Positions 1 through 12,611 of a DNA stretch of 64,000 bases are shown piece after piece. Each line of letters opens with the position of its first letter. Position 1 is the first letter of the stretch. Under the pieces are notes generated by a model. That model worked only from the letters and a program-made list of their open reading frames with translations. It was not told the DNA's origin and searched no databases. The DNA is from Ciona intestinalis (taxonomy: Eukaryota; Chordata; Ascidiacea; Phlebobranchia; Cionidae): contig NC_020168.2 in the NCBI RefSeq assembly GCF_000224145.3, forward strand, positions 1,501,610 through 1,565,609. Reading direction: 5' to 3'. The position numbers were made by a program, and so were the translations under genes.

Positions 1-384
1 ACCACTGAATTTATTGGGAAGTGCTGGATTAAAAAACAATTACAATCATGACATAAGGATGGATAGTCTGCAATATTGATTTTAAGAATGTCAATTTTTT
101 TTCTGCAATTGGTATTTGCTATCCACTTTTTGGCAAACACCTCTCCGTGTTGTGTAAGTTCTCTTGAAGGATCCAAGTTTTTCATTATTTCTTTTACCAG
201 TCTTTCAGTAGGTAGACTTGAACAAGTTTCCTGTAATCCCAAACGCATTTCTGTATCAATGCTTTCTCAATTTCAAACTCAGGTATATTCATAAATTCTT
301 GAATGATTTCATCAGACTCTACAGAAATGGTACACATAATTGCTAATTGACCTCGGGTATTGGGGTATACAAGTACAACAAAGT
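1..384 (-). CDS. partial exon of unrecognised gene, apparent frameshift
   Basis: A strong splice acceptor (pyrimidine-rich tract ending in ccag) precedes position 384 on the minus strand. The next ~43 codons read as ordinary protein (start DFVVLVYPNTRGQLAIMC). Near 244-257 that frame gives way to a neighbouring frame, which stays open for about 84 codons to the window edge (contains LDPSRELTQHGEVFAKKW). An open stretch that long is unlikely by chance in DNA this AT-rich. The simplest reading is one exon with a one-base frameshift, either real or an assembly error. Alternatively the first frame ends at a GT donor near 195 (ctg|gtaaaag) and the second frame is chance. I do not recognise the family. 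The gene continues beyond the left edge. Confidence 0.5.
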
Positions 385-2491
385 CTGGCAGCAAAAACAA
401 CAGAAAATCGTTATAAAAACCAATTCAAAATACTAGTCACATACACTCACTGCAGTACTTAGATGTTGTCATTGCGTATATGGATACCATTTAGTTTTTA
501 TATTGTAAGACAAGTTTGTGTTGCTACACCAAACATTAGAGACGCCCCACTAACCAACACAATACAAGTAACATTATTCTCTGCTAGTCAAATTGCCGCG
601 GAGTGGGACCACAGTCATGCGTGACGAACCACGTGATATCGCTTACCCGTGAAACTACTTCTTTATTAAACTATGGTTGAATAATAGCACCTTACTATTT
701 TACATTTTTTCACCTGTTCAAAGTATACTGTTTCTATTTTACATATATTTTTTTTAATTTAGAAACAGTAATCTGCTTTGACGGGCGTTTTATAAAGTCG
801 TGATAATACTGTCAAATAATTCTGTAACCTTATTTTCCAGATTATCATTAAATGGGGGTCCGTAAAAAAAAATAAAAAAGTCTCGTCTGACAAAGTGTCC
901 CATCTTCCCCCACCCTACTATATTATTTGTTAAAACAACTGTCAGTTTGTTATTGAAGAAAAAGTAACCTTTATATTAATGTTGTCAACAATAAATCCTA
1001 TTTTCTAAATATTCGTGTAAATAAATCCTTTTTTCAGAAACGTAAAACTGTTCAATAACATTAAAATGGACGTCGATGGTGGGTGGACATGTTTTACTTC
1101 CGAATTTGTCGGGATGAATTGGAAACAGTATCGGTTGGGTCATGATAAATATTTAAAAATACATCTTCAATTTAAAAACTTTTTTAATTTTACTTTTTCT
1201 GAATCTTGTCTAAATTTATTATCGATTTTTTTTCACACTTTTTTGGTATTTCTAACTAATATATCTTATCATAAATGTAGCAAGGAACACGAACGACTTG
1301 ATTTCGTTTGTTTGGTTGTTGATTTGACTGAGAAGTCGTAACTGCACAAGTTTTGTTGATGTCAATCGTGTGATTTATTGAATTGGGACTCGTACACAGT
1401 TTTCAATGCTGCGCGGTTAAAGACGTTCTCGATGAGGCGTGGCAGCTTATATCATCTCGGAGTGCTTCGAGTAACTGACGTCACAACAGAAAACGTTAAG
1501 TCAATAATGTAGTATTTTTACTTCAGTCTGTCTCCTACTGTGAACGGAAAAACAGATTGACTTTATTCTACTTTAATGAACAAATTGGTGAAGTTGTTTA
1601 AGGACTTTCTTTGCTTCGTAAAACAACGAGTATTAAAATTGGCAATATTTCGGTACACGAAATGGCCATAATGCAAATTTCACACCTTTTTAAAATCCCT
1701 AACACGTACTTTCGCTTAACAGTTAGCTTTTAAAAGATTAAAAGGTGAGAGTGCAACCCGTTTAGCTAAACGAATTGGTCGTGTTTGGGTTTTTCAGTCA
1801 CGTACTATTACATTCGCGGTAAAGCTTCGAAATGTAGCGAAAAAAACGACAAAGGATAGTCCTCAAATAACGTCTTCGTTCAGTAAGAAAGCAGTTTGGC
1901 TTTGAAAATCAAACGCAACAGTGTAGAAACGATCTGCTATAAACCACCTAACCATGTTGTCAGGTTTCGACAGACCATTAGCGCTCACTACAGGTAGTGA
2001 CTGATTGGTTTCATCAACATGTGACCTTATCAGTTGGCACGTGCATATTGCTAACCATTATTTCTTACGGAAGGAGCAGCACAAATAAATACATCTTTAT
2101 TCCAAGTGGAATTTTAAATGGTTAATGTTGATTGAGATGTGGTTTAAAGTTTACTAATGGTAAATTATAATTTTATTTTATAGCGATGAGTTAGAATTAT
2201 ACCTTTGCGTTTTTCTTTTGGAGATAATGTTGCCACGCTGCTTCTTCCACAGGCTAACATAAATTCAAATGTCCAGGATAAAGAAACGAGAGAATTAAAA
2301 GAAAAAATGGGGGATTAGCCATTTTGGGTGAGCAAGACGCCTCTGTAATCCACACGGCATTAAAATCAAGAAACGTATGCGAAAAATTCCATTTGGGAAT
2401 TCTGCAAGTGACCGTCTCTGACTTTCTTGCGAAGCACTTTAAGTCGTACAGTGGTGGTTTAAACAAGTTATAATTTATTTCATAGAAAACC
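385..2491. other. spacer between left-edge exon and Dbx
   Basis: No convincing coding exon is seen; the short open frames here have no protein-like composition. It holds a right-half copy of the family-A inverted-repeat transposon (about 655-924). The last bases before the Dbx start codon, a pyrimidine-rich stretch ending in catag followed by aaaaccATGG, could be a 3' splice acceptor, either for a 5' UTR intron or for spliced-leader addition, which is common in Ciona. The rest presumably contains Dbx promoter and enhancers, but no specific site can be named. Confidence 0.4.
655..924. mobile_element. family-A TIR element, right-end fragment
   Basis: The segment ends in tgtcccatcttcccccaccc followed by tactata, the shared terminal sequence of the family. 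Its interior (tttataaagtcgtgataata, gggggtccgtaaaa) matches the right half of the long copy at 22688-24025. The left half is missing, so this is a truncated, non-autonomous copy. Confidence 0.8.
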
Positions 2492-5400
2492 ATGGCCTTT
2501 CCAGGCCCTGACGCCGTAAAGTTCGGGTGGAACTTTTTGCTTACACCGGAGTGGGTGTTCCAAAATCCCGCCTGGAGGGTGCCGAATTTCTCGATCTACT
2601 CGGAATATTTGCAGATGGCAACAGAGCAAATTGTTCATGGTGGGGTTCCTAGCCGCTTTGGACTGCCAAATTTTCCTATGAAGTATTTCGAATCACCGCT
2701 TTCTGTTGTGCAAAACAACTTCGACCAATCAGAGTATTCGTCATCTGCAAATAGATTTGAAGATCAAAAGAACCTGAACGGCATTAAAAGACCTCTCTCT
2801 TTATTAACACTAGCAGATAAGCACGAATTATCCATCGCCGACGAAGACGTTGCAAATTCTGATACAAATCACACCCGTCAGCCAACAGATGCAACGAAAT
2901 TGCGGTGCCAATACTCGAGGAACGGATGGAATTTCCAGGAATCAAATTTTCGGGATCAAGTATTGAAAACATCAACTGAAACCATCCCAAAACAGCAATA
3001 CGAGAAGCCCCACCTAAAGTTTGGAGTAAGCACTATTCTTTCATTGGATACCATTTCGAAAAATCAGAGCTCGCTAAACTCAGGTAAGTTAAAGTTCCGG
3101 TTAAGTTAGACACCGAGAATTATTTAATTGGGTATTAAGTCAAGTGCAAATTATTTTAAATCAGAAACATCTGTACTTACATTTTATAACCTTTTTGGAA
3201 AATTGATGGTCATTTTGATTTTTGAATTGGCAGATAATAATATATATTTTTTGTTGGATACTGATTCACCTTTATATTAAACATCGCCACTTTTAACACA
3301 AAGCAACCGCACCACATATAGCACCAAAACGTATGTACGTTCTGCCGATAATATTGTTAAACATTAGTTAGAAATGAAATGGTTCTTTGTTCCAGTAATC
3401 TATTACTGCAAACATGAAGATTTTGCATTGTGTCTGCGGTGTTTGCCATTTTCCAAAGGTGCAAAGACGAAAAATCGATGTTAACATCCGTTAAACAAAT
3501 AAATTTCAACTTGAGTGCTCGACAAAGACATTGTGGATAAAGCGAACAGTTAACAATTGCGGCATCGAGTGACAATAGCAAACGAAGTCGATCTTTTACG
3601 AAAAAATAGCCTTTATAACGCGATTAATGTCGGACTTAGCTACTTCAAAGCGGTGAAAAATTCATTTTAGCATCTGAAAGAGAACGGTGACACGAATCGA
3701 CGTGGAATATCGGTTTATGACAAAGATTGAGTTGATTTTAGACTCGTTTGTAGTCGGGAGATTCTCCTTATTTTGGAGCAATGTACGTCCTTTCTAAATT
3801 TGTTCGAATACTCAACTGATATTATTATTACTGCTGTGCTATGGAGCGAATAGCTTAATTTTGTAAGTTTAACAACTTTTTGAGTCTGCGATACACGCGA
3901 TCATGTATTTGAATGTTTCCACATATGCTTGAGTGTTCTGGCCAATTTAGCTTGTTGGTTTAGTAGAAGGTTGTTAAAAGCGGCGAGCCCACAAAATAAC
4001 TTTGTTGTCGATGTGTTTGTCTCGTCATAACCAATATCTATGTTCCACACTTTGATCATAGACTTTAGATTTAGATTGTTCGGCCTAAAAGTTATAGGTT
4101 GAAGACTTCACAATTTTCACCAAAACAATTTTGATAACTTGCTATAGTGCTCGTAATGAATAAAAACATAACATCATGATTTTTGTAGCGATGCGATACG
4201 CCAGTGCTTAAAACAACATCAAAAAATAGAAATAAGCCTAATCACCCACGTTTTAACTTAGGTAAGTTTAATAAATAGGTCATCTTGCTTGGACTCGACC
4301 CTTACGACCCGGCCATTTCCTCCAGTGTCATACACACCTGTACACACAGGTTCACAATCAAAAGATAGTTCTTAAATATCTGGTCTTCGTGACCCCTGGT
4401 AACCTTACCACCCTGGTGAGTCCGTTGTGGACACTGAACGCACGTAGCCTTGACCGCTTAGTTGGTCGCTTAATCTAATTTCCAGCCTGAAACGCCAAGC
4501 TTGTATCTTAGTATTCTCTTTGTTACTAATTAATGGCAAGGGTCAATGACGTGGTGGTGGGTGCTAGTAACCGAACCCTGTTGTTTAATGATCACGTCCA
4601 TTTGTCATTTATTCGCCGATCTTTTGTTCTCAACCCCTGACCTGTATCACCTGGTAGTAGCCAGAGCTCCTTTAAGTCAATTTGTGGATTTTCTGCCATA
4701 TAACGGCGTTTCGGACATCCATAAACAAAACAGGTTATAAGTTTTAAACCAAAAATATGTGATAATTTTATATAAAGTACACTGAATGGCCTCCAACTAA
4801 AAAATGGTATGTTTATAGAAAAAACACAACCGCCAACTGATTGTCAACATGGTCACGTGCAAGATTCACACACACAAGATCTAAGATCTACTTTGATTAC
4901 ACAAGCGTGTCATCCGTATTCTCAACACCCGGTTACACAATATCCACATTACGGTAAATCGCAACAGTAATTTTTTTAAATATTTAGCTTTTATTTGTTT
5001 TTTTCAATGTTTAGCATGGAGATGTTTAGGACAAGGTATAAAACCAAATATTTTATATGAAGCAATAAATACAATATTGTTTTTTGACGTTTTTACTAGG
5101 AGGTAACAAAATGAACAAAATTTATCAATTTCTTATTGCTAAACACACCACGATAGTCAGTGTTTATCGTTGTTAAATAGTAAATCGGCCTTGCTTGTTT
5201 ATCCAGTCACCCACGGAACATACGTGCACTCAAACCCTGTGGCCCCAATTTTGCCAACGTGGTATCAGGGGGCGGTTCGTGGGCGGGGTCGCCGCGGAAT
5301 GCTAAGAAGGGCGGTATTCTCTGATAATCAGAGGAAAGCACTCGAAAAGAAGTTTCAGCTCCAAAAGTACATTGGGAAGCCCGATAGAAAGAAGTTAGCG

Positions 5401-6706
5401 CTCAAGCTTGGCCTAAAAGACTCCCAGGTGCGGTAATAAATTCTCGGTATGTTTCTCTGCGACTGAAATGAAAACAAAACGCGGAACTTACCGCTACCAG
5501 CATCTTATGCCTCGTCTAATTCGTCTCAAATAACACTCGGTCATCAATTTCCTGCACCACATAATTTGATTACCACGCATCCTACCCTAAACAGTTATGC
5601 CCATTAATAACGTACTTAAGACGTATGTTGTTGTCCGTCCATCTGTCATCGTGCAAGCAAAATCGGGATAAACAGGAGCGCGAACATGTATACACTGACT
5701 TGACCATTATGTTCTACCCCGTCAAAACATAGAGTATAGGCTATACAAGGTTTACAGTTGCTACCCTAATAAGTGGCTATTGTAAAAATTACCGTTGCAG
5801 TTGAAGGTGTGCATTAAAGGAAAGTGATATCCGGTACCATATGCTTCGCAACCCTGCCAAAAGATTTTACGTTGCGTTTGTTTTTAGACATAAGTTTACT
5901 TTTATTCAACCGGAAAAGTCCATTTTAATTTTTCACAGCACCGCAACCATAACTGCCTTGACCGGGAATTGTTATACAGGTGTATCCGTATATTTGATAC
6001 TGATGCACTGCTTTAAAGTCAGTATGCACTTTTTATATCAGCAATAATACACCCGTTAAAGGAATAAAAGTACCAATGTAAAATTTTTCCTCAATAACAG
6101 GATAGCTCAATTCACGCTCTAACTGTAATACACAAGAGTCGACAAATTCATTTTAAAAGAGAATTTTTATTTGGCACATTCTACATGGCATGCGTGGTTA
6201 AAGGTCGAAGAGAGCGATTCGGCTTGCGTAAAATTTGTTTAGGTTATTACATGATGTTGTGTAGCTGTCTTGGTTAATTGGTAAGTGATGGCTGGGGCAA
6301 TACTTTATTTGTTGGGGGGTGCGTATTCATTGAGTCTTGGTTTATTGTGCGTATCGACCCAAATTAACCTTAGGAACGAGTCAGGGCCTCGAAAACATTT
6401 CTGCGTAATACAACCTGGTTGCGAAAACACAGAATGCCAAGCTTGTTAAGCACCGAGAACAATGATTTTAAACCTTAAAAACATAAAAGTAAAATATGTT
6501 TTATAATATAAATGCTTTGTTCATTTTTTAAACAGGTAAAAATCTGGTTCCAAAACCGAAGAATGAAGTGGAGAAATTCCCAAGAGCGTCAAATGATTTC
6601 GTCATCTTTGTCAACAGAAAACAACAAGGTGCAGGTTCTACCGATTCCCAAGTGCGTAAGGGAGCAGACTGAGGGGGCTACAAGTCAGGTTGCAGTTGAT
6701 GAATAA
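2492..6706 (+). CDS. Dbx: Dbx-type homeodomain transcription factor
   Basis: Four exons: 2492-3083, 4819-4953, 5207-5427 and 6536-6706. Phases 1, 1 and 0 close to 1119 nt (372 aa plus stop). The homeodomain is split between exons 3 and 4 and reads GMLRRAVFSDNQRKALEKKF, then QLQKYIGKPDRKKLALKLG, then LKDSQ|VKIWFQNRRMKWRNSQE. Recognition helix residues W48, F49, N51 and R53 are present. This is a close match to vertebrate DBX1/DBX2, including the RRAVFSD start and KWRNS end. Exon 1 ends near LKFGVSTILS, an N-terminal conserved motif of Dbx (engrailed-homology/Groucho-binding-like). The intron between homeodomain residues 44 and 45 is a known position in many homeobox genes. The donor after exon 3 is a weak cag|gtgcgg. 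Dbx proteins act in the nucleus and pattern interneurons of the neural tube in vertebrates; a neural role here is inferred. The start is the first ATG of the open frame, in a good ccATGG context. Confidence 0.93.
3084..4818. other. Dbx intron 1
   Basis: A 1.7-kb intron with a strong caggtaagtt donor and a tttatag acceptor. No other gene is seen. Part of it (about 4290-4740) has the look of a degraded dispersed repeat (acacacctgtacacacagg, ggacactgaacgcacgtagcc), similar in style to the repeat traces at 10546-10715 and 54200-54545. Confidence 0.5.
5428..6535. other. Dbx homeodomain intron (intron 3)
   Basis: A 1.1-kb intron that separates helix 2 from the recognition helix. The acceptor is tttttaaacag. 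Nothing else recognisable is seen. Confidence 0.6.
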
Positions 6707-9360
6707 AGCAGCAGTAATTTTAAATATCAACACACTGAATGTTCCTTGTATAACTGTACCTGGCACAGCGATTATAATTTGAAACAAGTTTATTTTTGTA
6801 TACCAACAAACACAAGCGTCTCCATTCTAAGAAATCAGCAACTGTAGCAAATATAGTCTGGCTATACACGTATAAAATAAGGTATTGTCATCACGATAAG
6901 AAAATGTGATTTATATGTTATGTGATTGTCTATTACAACTGGTCCATATTGCTCGAATGTCTAGTTTGCTTGTTGTTTAAATTTAAGGTTCAAGTTCATC
7001 ATATTAATCTAGCGCTCATGTGTACCAGTGTCACTTCACTTTAGCTATAGTTCCCATAAATACGCGAGGACTTAGTGCAAAACCAACAAAGTATCGAGTT
7101 TACTTGCTATGAATACACCACCGGCCTAGAACGTGAGAAGTATTCTAATTGGCCGTAAGCAGCTGCTTGACTAACCTCATTTCCGGAAAATGTTTAGTTT
7201 TAAAATAGAAGTTTACAACTGTTTTCCATGAAAACAATCTGTAAAAGCATTATGTAGAGACAGAGTTTTGGTTTTAGCTTCGCAAACATATTTCCACTTT
7301 CATTACGTTTTTATTCTTGTAAAATACAAAATCGGCATTGTATATTACATCAAATGAAATAAATTATTAATTTGACTTCTGTTTACGTATTTGAGTCGCA
7401 AGTGAGACCGTTATCGTTGAATTACAGATTATTTAACCAACTTTACCACGACCTCCCACATACGTGCTTCAAATGAGTGTTCCGGTATGAGACAGAGGTT
7501 AAAAGGCTGCCAGGATCTCCGTGTCCCCTGTGTTTGGGCACGAACCTTAATAAATTCCCGAAATGTACACTCATCACTTTTCATTCATTGTCGTGTTCTC
7601 AATTGATAATAATATGTGATGCAAGTGTATGCAGAGCACGATCACTAACCGCTAAACGTGATACGATGAAAAAAGAGGCATAACTCATAACTGCAGAATT
7701 CTATACGTCCAAGTGCGCCTTTTATATTAAATTAATTCGTTATTAACATCTTGCTTGTGCATAGCGAGTGAGTCACCAATCGGAATAATCACCTCATTAA
7801 TAATAAATCTGGAAATAATATTAAGTAAACCAACTATGTTCGTACGATCACATAATGTGGGTAGTGTTTAAACAAACCAAAACGATTATCCGCAAGAACA
7901 TCTGAGCAAACATCCGCCCTCGACTTCTCAATAAAACGACAAAACGCGTTTTGTACCTCGGTCGTGTTTGCGGCAAGTAAATCCTGCAGCTAATTGACGC
8001 CCAGCGATCTCAATGGTTGTTTGCCATCTACAGATCAATCGAAGGCATTTACCATAGATGTACAACCGCCTTTCTATTAACCGAACGTTTACTTCAACAA
8101 GTCGGTTATTATAACATTGGAAACAAAGCATATTGGCTTTTTGATCGACTTATAACTGTAACAGATGGGGCTGTATTTGTATAGAGAACATTTTGTGTGG
8201 GTTTGAATGACAGCAGCGTTAAAAATATTATCGATATATTATTATGTTTTATTGTTGATCTGATTTTACTTCATTCGCGAGCAATACTAACCAGATTTTG
8301 TATTAAGATTTAAAATGAAAGTACATGCGAAATAACAAAAACAGATTTTTAATTAAAGTTTGATCACTATAAGAAAACAATCAAAGGTCGTAGAATGTTA
8401 ATTAAATGACCTGTTTTATGACTGTAAAACAGTGTCTGCGTGCTATATATCAAACAAAAATACACTAAAAAAGCAACATGATGCACAAATATGCTACCGC
8501 TATTGTACCATCGATCGCATTGGTGGTGGTTTCTGCTCAAACCTTTATATAAACATGTAGTCATGGGCCGTCGGTAGTTTACACGCAAGATAATGCGAAA
8601 GAACAAGTAAAAACGGCATAAAATGTACGACATTCGATTTGTGTAGCACGTTTATGTCTCTGAATATTGCTGTACAGTAGGGAGGGGTATAAGACGGTTA
8701 ATCATGTTTTCATTCTCTTTTCTCGTTTATTTGGTAAAAAACAAAGAATATTAAGCTACTAAAGAGCTATATACTGTTAACATAAAAATCGTTTTTTTAA
8801 ATACATCCGCCAAAAGCAATGTGTTGAGAATAACTTCATTATTTAGAGGGAAAAACACAAAACTACACTAATTATACGTAACAACTGGGATTTTTCTCTG
8901 GCGAGCTGTTCTTGCTGTGCTGGTGTTATCAGGGTACTGAAGAAGTAATTTCAGCTGCTGGTGAATGCAGAGGCGGTAGAGTATGGTTACGACGATGCGG
9001 TACTTGGTTAGATCGTCGTTTTCCTTGTTGAGCATTGAGTCCGTCGCTATCATGATATTCATAAAGATGATTTAGTGGCATTTTATGCAGATCATCTTCG
9101 TTGTTGCAGCGTAAACCTATAATTTAGAGTTTATTATATATAGATAACTGATTTTATAACTCTATCGGTGAGTTGCTAAAACTGTACAAAACTGATGTCG
9201 TTGTTATTTTAACAATTACGAATACGCATAAAATGCACGCTAAGATACAGAGTGGCTTATTAAACTTTGACTCACTCGTTACTTAACAAGTCATTCGGCC
9301 CGTTTTGTCTGCGGGGTANNNNNNNNNNNNNNNNNNNNNNNNNNNNNNNNNNNNNNNNNN
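6707..9360. other. spacer downstream of Dbx
   Basis: This is AT-rich DNA without a convincing gene. The open frames at 7477-7683 (plus), 7928-8131 (minus) and 8367-8633 (minus) lack splice context and protein-like composition. The only coding candidate is the minus-strand exon at 8929-9116, listed separately. An N gap begins at 9319. Confidence 0.4.
8929..9116 (-). CDS. candidate distal 3' exon of the WD40 gene
   Basis: On the minus strand an AG acceptor (ttatag) at 9117-9118 opens a frame of about 60 codons that ends at TGA 8929-8931. Its composition is polar and protein-like (LHKMPLNHLYEYHDSDG, then HRRNHTLPPLHSPAAEITSS). It needs an upstream exon that ends in phase 1. Exon 19 of the WD40 gene (ends 13214) has that phase, but exon 20 and the alternative exon at 12621-12889 do not. 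It could be an alternative last exon of that gene, part of a separate small gene, or chance. Confidence 0.3.
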
Positions 9361-9368
9361 NNNNNNNN
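9319..9368. other. assembly gap (50 N)
   Basis: A run of N that removes the 5' end of the tRNA-Leu gene. Open frames that cross it are artefacts. Confidence 0.95.
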
Positions 9369-9442
9369 GTCCGAGCGGTCTAAGGCGCTGTTTTAAGGCA
9401 CCAGTCATTTCGATGGCGTGGGTTCGAATCCCACCGCTGCCA
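9361..9442 (+). tRNA. tRNA-Leu(AAG): tRNA-Leu (anticodon AAG), 5' end in N gap
   Basis: Visible bases 9369-9442 show the D arm (gtccgagcggtctaaggc), an anticodon loop TTAAGGC with U33, anticodon AAG and a purine at 37, a long variable arm typical of class II tRNAs (gtcatttcgatggc), a perfect T arm (gtgggttcgaatcccac) and the 3' acceptor strand with discriminator A. The sequence closely follows the metazoan tRNA-Leu(AAG) pattern. About eight 5' acceptor bases fall in the N run, so the start is estimated. The anticodon stem has one apparent mismatch (T opposite C), so either the copy is slightly diverged or the pairing is non-canonical. Confidence 0.85.
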
Positions 9443-12400
9443 TTACTTTTGGATACAAAATTGTTCAAAGGTGTGTTAAAAACTGTTGAATGTAATGTGA
9501 CCACCTACTTTATCCTGGTCGAAAAACATAACGCGAGTGTTCATACACCTCGTGCCAGCCTACGATGGTATGCCATGTAGGCTAGTGTATGTTACTTTGA
9601 GTATGATTAAATTTTGGGGATTGTATATGTATGGCAGATAATTTGGACAACCCATAATCGGGCCATAAGTGACTACTGGTTACAAAAAATAGAATGCGCA
9701 TCTACATTCTGCAATGTCGATAAAGGAGAGAGCTTGATACATTCTCTCTCTTTCGCGAGGCGGTCTCGTTCGTTGTTGAGCACGGTAGTGGTCATATAGA
9801 TCCTTTTTCGTGTGCACCGAAGCGTAGACGAGTGCTTTTTTCAAATCGGTATTCCGGTATAAACACCTCGTCTCTCGTTTCTTTGCTCCTTTAGTTTACC
9901 GCTCGCAATAAATCATTATGCAACCGCCACAATTTGAATAATAATAACTTCTAACATTATCTATAATACTGCGTGATTACGGTGTATCCAAATTCACAAA
10001 AACAAACGTCTTTGAGCGACGACAAGGTTAACTAGTGTAAGTTTACATGTCAACACATGGTACAGGAGTTGTACAAAGCGTATTTACACATATTTCTAAC
10101 CAAACTTTCAATCCGTATACGTCTTAAGTTTAATTGTAGTGATGGGGTTAATTATTACTATGCTAATTAGTTTATACCGTGCTCATGCATTAGATCTGGG
10201 ATCTCTTGTTCTCGTTATTATTGTAGTCAATGGAATCTAGGGCGTTATATGGTTTAATTAAAATTTAAGAAAAATACTAAATATTTACAAATATATATAT
10301 ATATTTCTAAAAAAACGTTTATTTAAACTTTTTTAATTAAATTTATTAATAATTTTCTTAAACAAGCGCTAAACTTTAAGCCTTAACCTACCAAATAACT
10401 AAACTGACCTAGTAGACATGAATACTTGGTGTAGTTTTTGAAATAAACAGCTAAAACCTCATTAACCACCGTGCGCCCGTCCTTTACAATAGAGACGAAG
10501 TTGGCGGACACGTGAATAGAATAAGGAATGTATAACGGGTTTGGGCAGCTGCGCGTTCTACTCCTTTTTTATTTCTGTGCTACTGGGTTGGACCAACTGC
10601 CGTTAAGCGTCTTGCTCAAGAACACATACGTTGACAATGGTAGCAGGGCCGAACCTTGAACTGATTACCTTTGGGTAACAGGCATGCGCGCTAACCACTT
10701 AATTGCCACGGCTCTTGTTGAATTTAACTCATTCGCGCTAAAGACAACCTTGATTTACATTTTCACAATAAAGTATTCTAGCTGTCTTAATATTCATTTC
10801 ACGAACCTTTCTCAACCATTCGTTGCGTCATCGGCATTTCTTCTTTAAATGAAACGGATTCCGTTTCCTAAACACAACATTATATTTCAACTCTGCGTTA
10901 CTAAGAAATATTTAATGGGTGCTAAACTAGTTTATTACTGACTATCCATAAAAATCAGGCTACAAGTGGTAGTCTGCAAAATATTTTCGTGAACGAAGTA
11001 ACACAACTGGATATATTATTGGAATTACTAACCCGGATTGCCAAAGCTTGAAAGGGAGAACAGAGGTTTCCAAACCGTGCTGTGGTGTCCTTGTCTATGT
11101 AACCGACTCTATAGCGCCTCTGTTGTCGAGTTACGCTTCTTTTGTTAAGCAGTTGTTCCGCACGCAGGCCAAGAATTTGTTCCTGTGAGTGGAATTACTT
11201 ATTTTACGCTGAGCACTCTCGTCGTGCTGGCAAATAAATGAGTGTTTTGTCATTGTCGTGCATTATTTTTAAAATAAACTTTGTAGATGATTTAAATTTA
11301 AACGATTTTGTGTCTCATCATGTCGCACTTGTGTGTTTTTGAATTAGTAAAATTAAACCTAGTGTTCGAATCGCTAAAATAACTCTTTTTGGGTTTTACG
11401 GGTAAGACAGGACAGTTTAAAATCATTGTTAAATTTGATTAGTGAGTTCATTAATAAGCATACACGTAAATAATATAAAATAATACTGTACGCTTTGAAA
11501 ATACAATTTAAATATCTTTTTCCGTGCCCTACTGCTATAGTTTTAAACGTGTTACATATATTAGGTTATTGTTTAAATATTGGTATTGTTTTAACATCAT
11601 ATGCGTTCGTATATTGTTTTGATTTTATACAGTAAATTATATTGAATAACTCCTGAGGTATAAAATATCGATTTAAAAGCAAACCTTTCCGAGTTTGGCA
11701 TTGAAAACATACAAAACTACAATGTGGGTAAAGATGGGACACCAGACTTAAATATATTAACATTAACAGTATTCTGAAACTCGTAGTTAACCTGCCGAAA
11801 GTAACCGACCGTGCTAGTTTCTTTGCCATATAAACTTTAACGTTAAAACTATATGTAATCGTTATTTTTATCCCAAATTAAAGTCATATTGACCCCTGCC
11901 TATTTTCCTCATGTTTATATTTTTGTTTTTTATCACAAAACGAATATTAATTTTATTTAACAAAATTAAACTGTACGAAATATTGAAGTGTTTTTTTTAT
12001 AAATCCATGAAATTAGTTCAATCGTTCACACTCGCAAGCTACAAAATTTCATTGGTTTTACTATTTGATTTAACGAGCATTTAAAAATAGCACCTTGCTA
12101 GTTTGCATTTTTTACCTGTATAAAAATAATGTTTTTAACCACTTTTTTAATATTTAAAAACAGTAATCGACTTTGATGCGCGTTTTATATAGTCGTGATA
12201 ATACTGTCGAATAATTCTGTAACATTATTTTTTGATTATCATTAAATGACGGCCCGTAAAAAATAAAAAAAAAAACTCGCGTGACAAAGTGTCCCATCTT
12301 TAGCAATTCTAATACAAACAATAACAAACTGCAGGGAGCATATTAAAAACTTTTGCATTGGGGCACGACAAACCAATGTTTAAGTTTGAATTTTTTAAGG

Positions 12401-12611
12401 TTCACTCTTATTTCGTGGTGTTTACGTGTATGCCCAACAATAATTAATCTATTTAATAATCAAAAAACAAGAATTATAAACCGTCCCTTTTTACCCCGCT
12501 TAAATAGCACCTGGTAAATCCTAAAAACGGATTGTAGTACATATTCAAAATACCACCTAAAGAGCGTCATAGGTTTTGATTTGTAATATGTTAGGCGATA
12601 TGTTCTTATAA
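9443..12611. other. spacer rich in repeat traces
   Basis: No gene is recognised here. Traces of a dispersed repeat appear at about 9535-9690 (acacctcgtgccagcc; ataatttggacaaccc) and at 10546-10715 (gcgtcttgctcaagaacaca; tgcgcgctaaccactt). Related traces occur at 13786-13925, 29303-29420 and 54200-54545. From about 11330 the rest is a family-A transposon fragment. Confidence 0.45.
11330..12302. mobile_element. family-A TIR element, left-truncated
   Basis: It is collinear with the interior and right half of the long copy at 22688-24025: gacagtttaaaatcattgtt, then cgctttgaaaat, tgccctactgctatag, and finally tttataAagtcgtgataata and gacaaagtgtcccatcttt. It encodes no transposase. The open frame 11566-11829 on the minus strand lies in this repeat and is not a gene. 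Confidence 0.75.

Noticed and set aside
1066..1341. 91-codon plus-strand open frame upstream of Dbx
   Set aside because: Phe/Leu/Asn-rich translation of AT-rich DNA, with no splice sites, homology or start context.
9283..9580. Open frames on both strands across the first N gap
   Set aside because: They read through N and through the tRNA-Leu gene; they are artefacts of gap translation.
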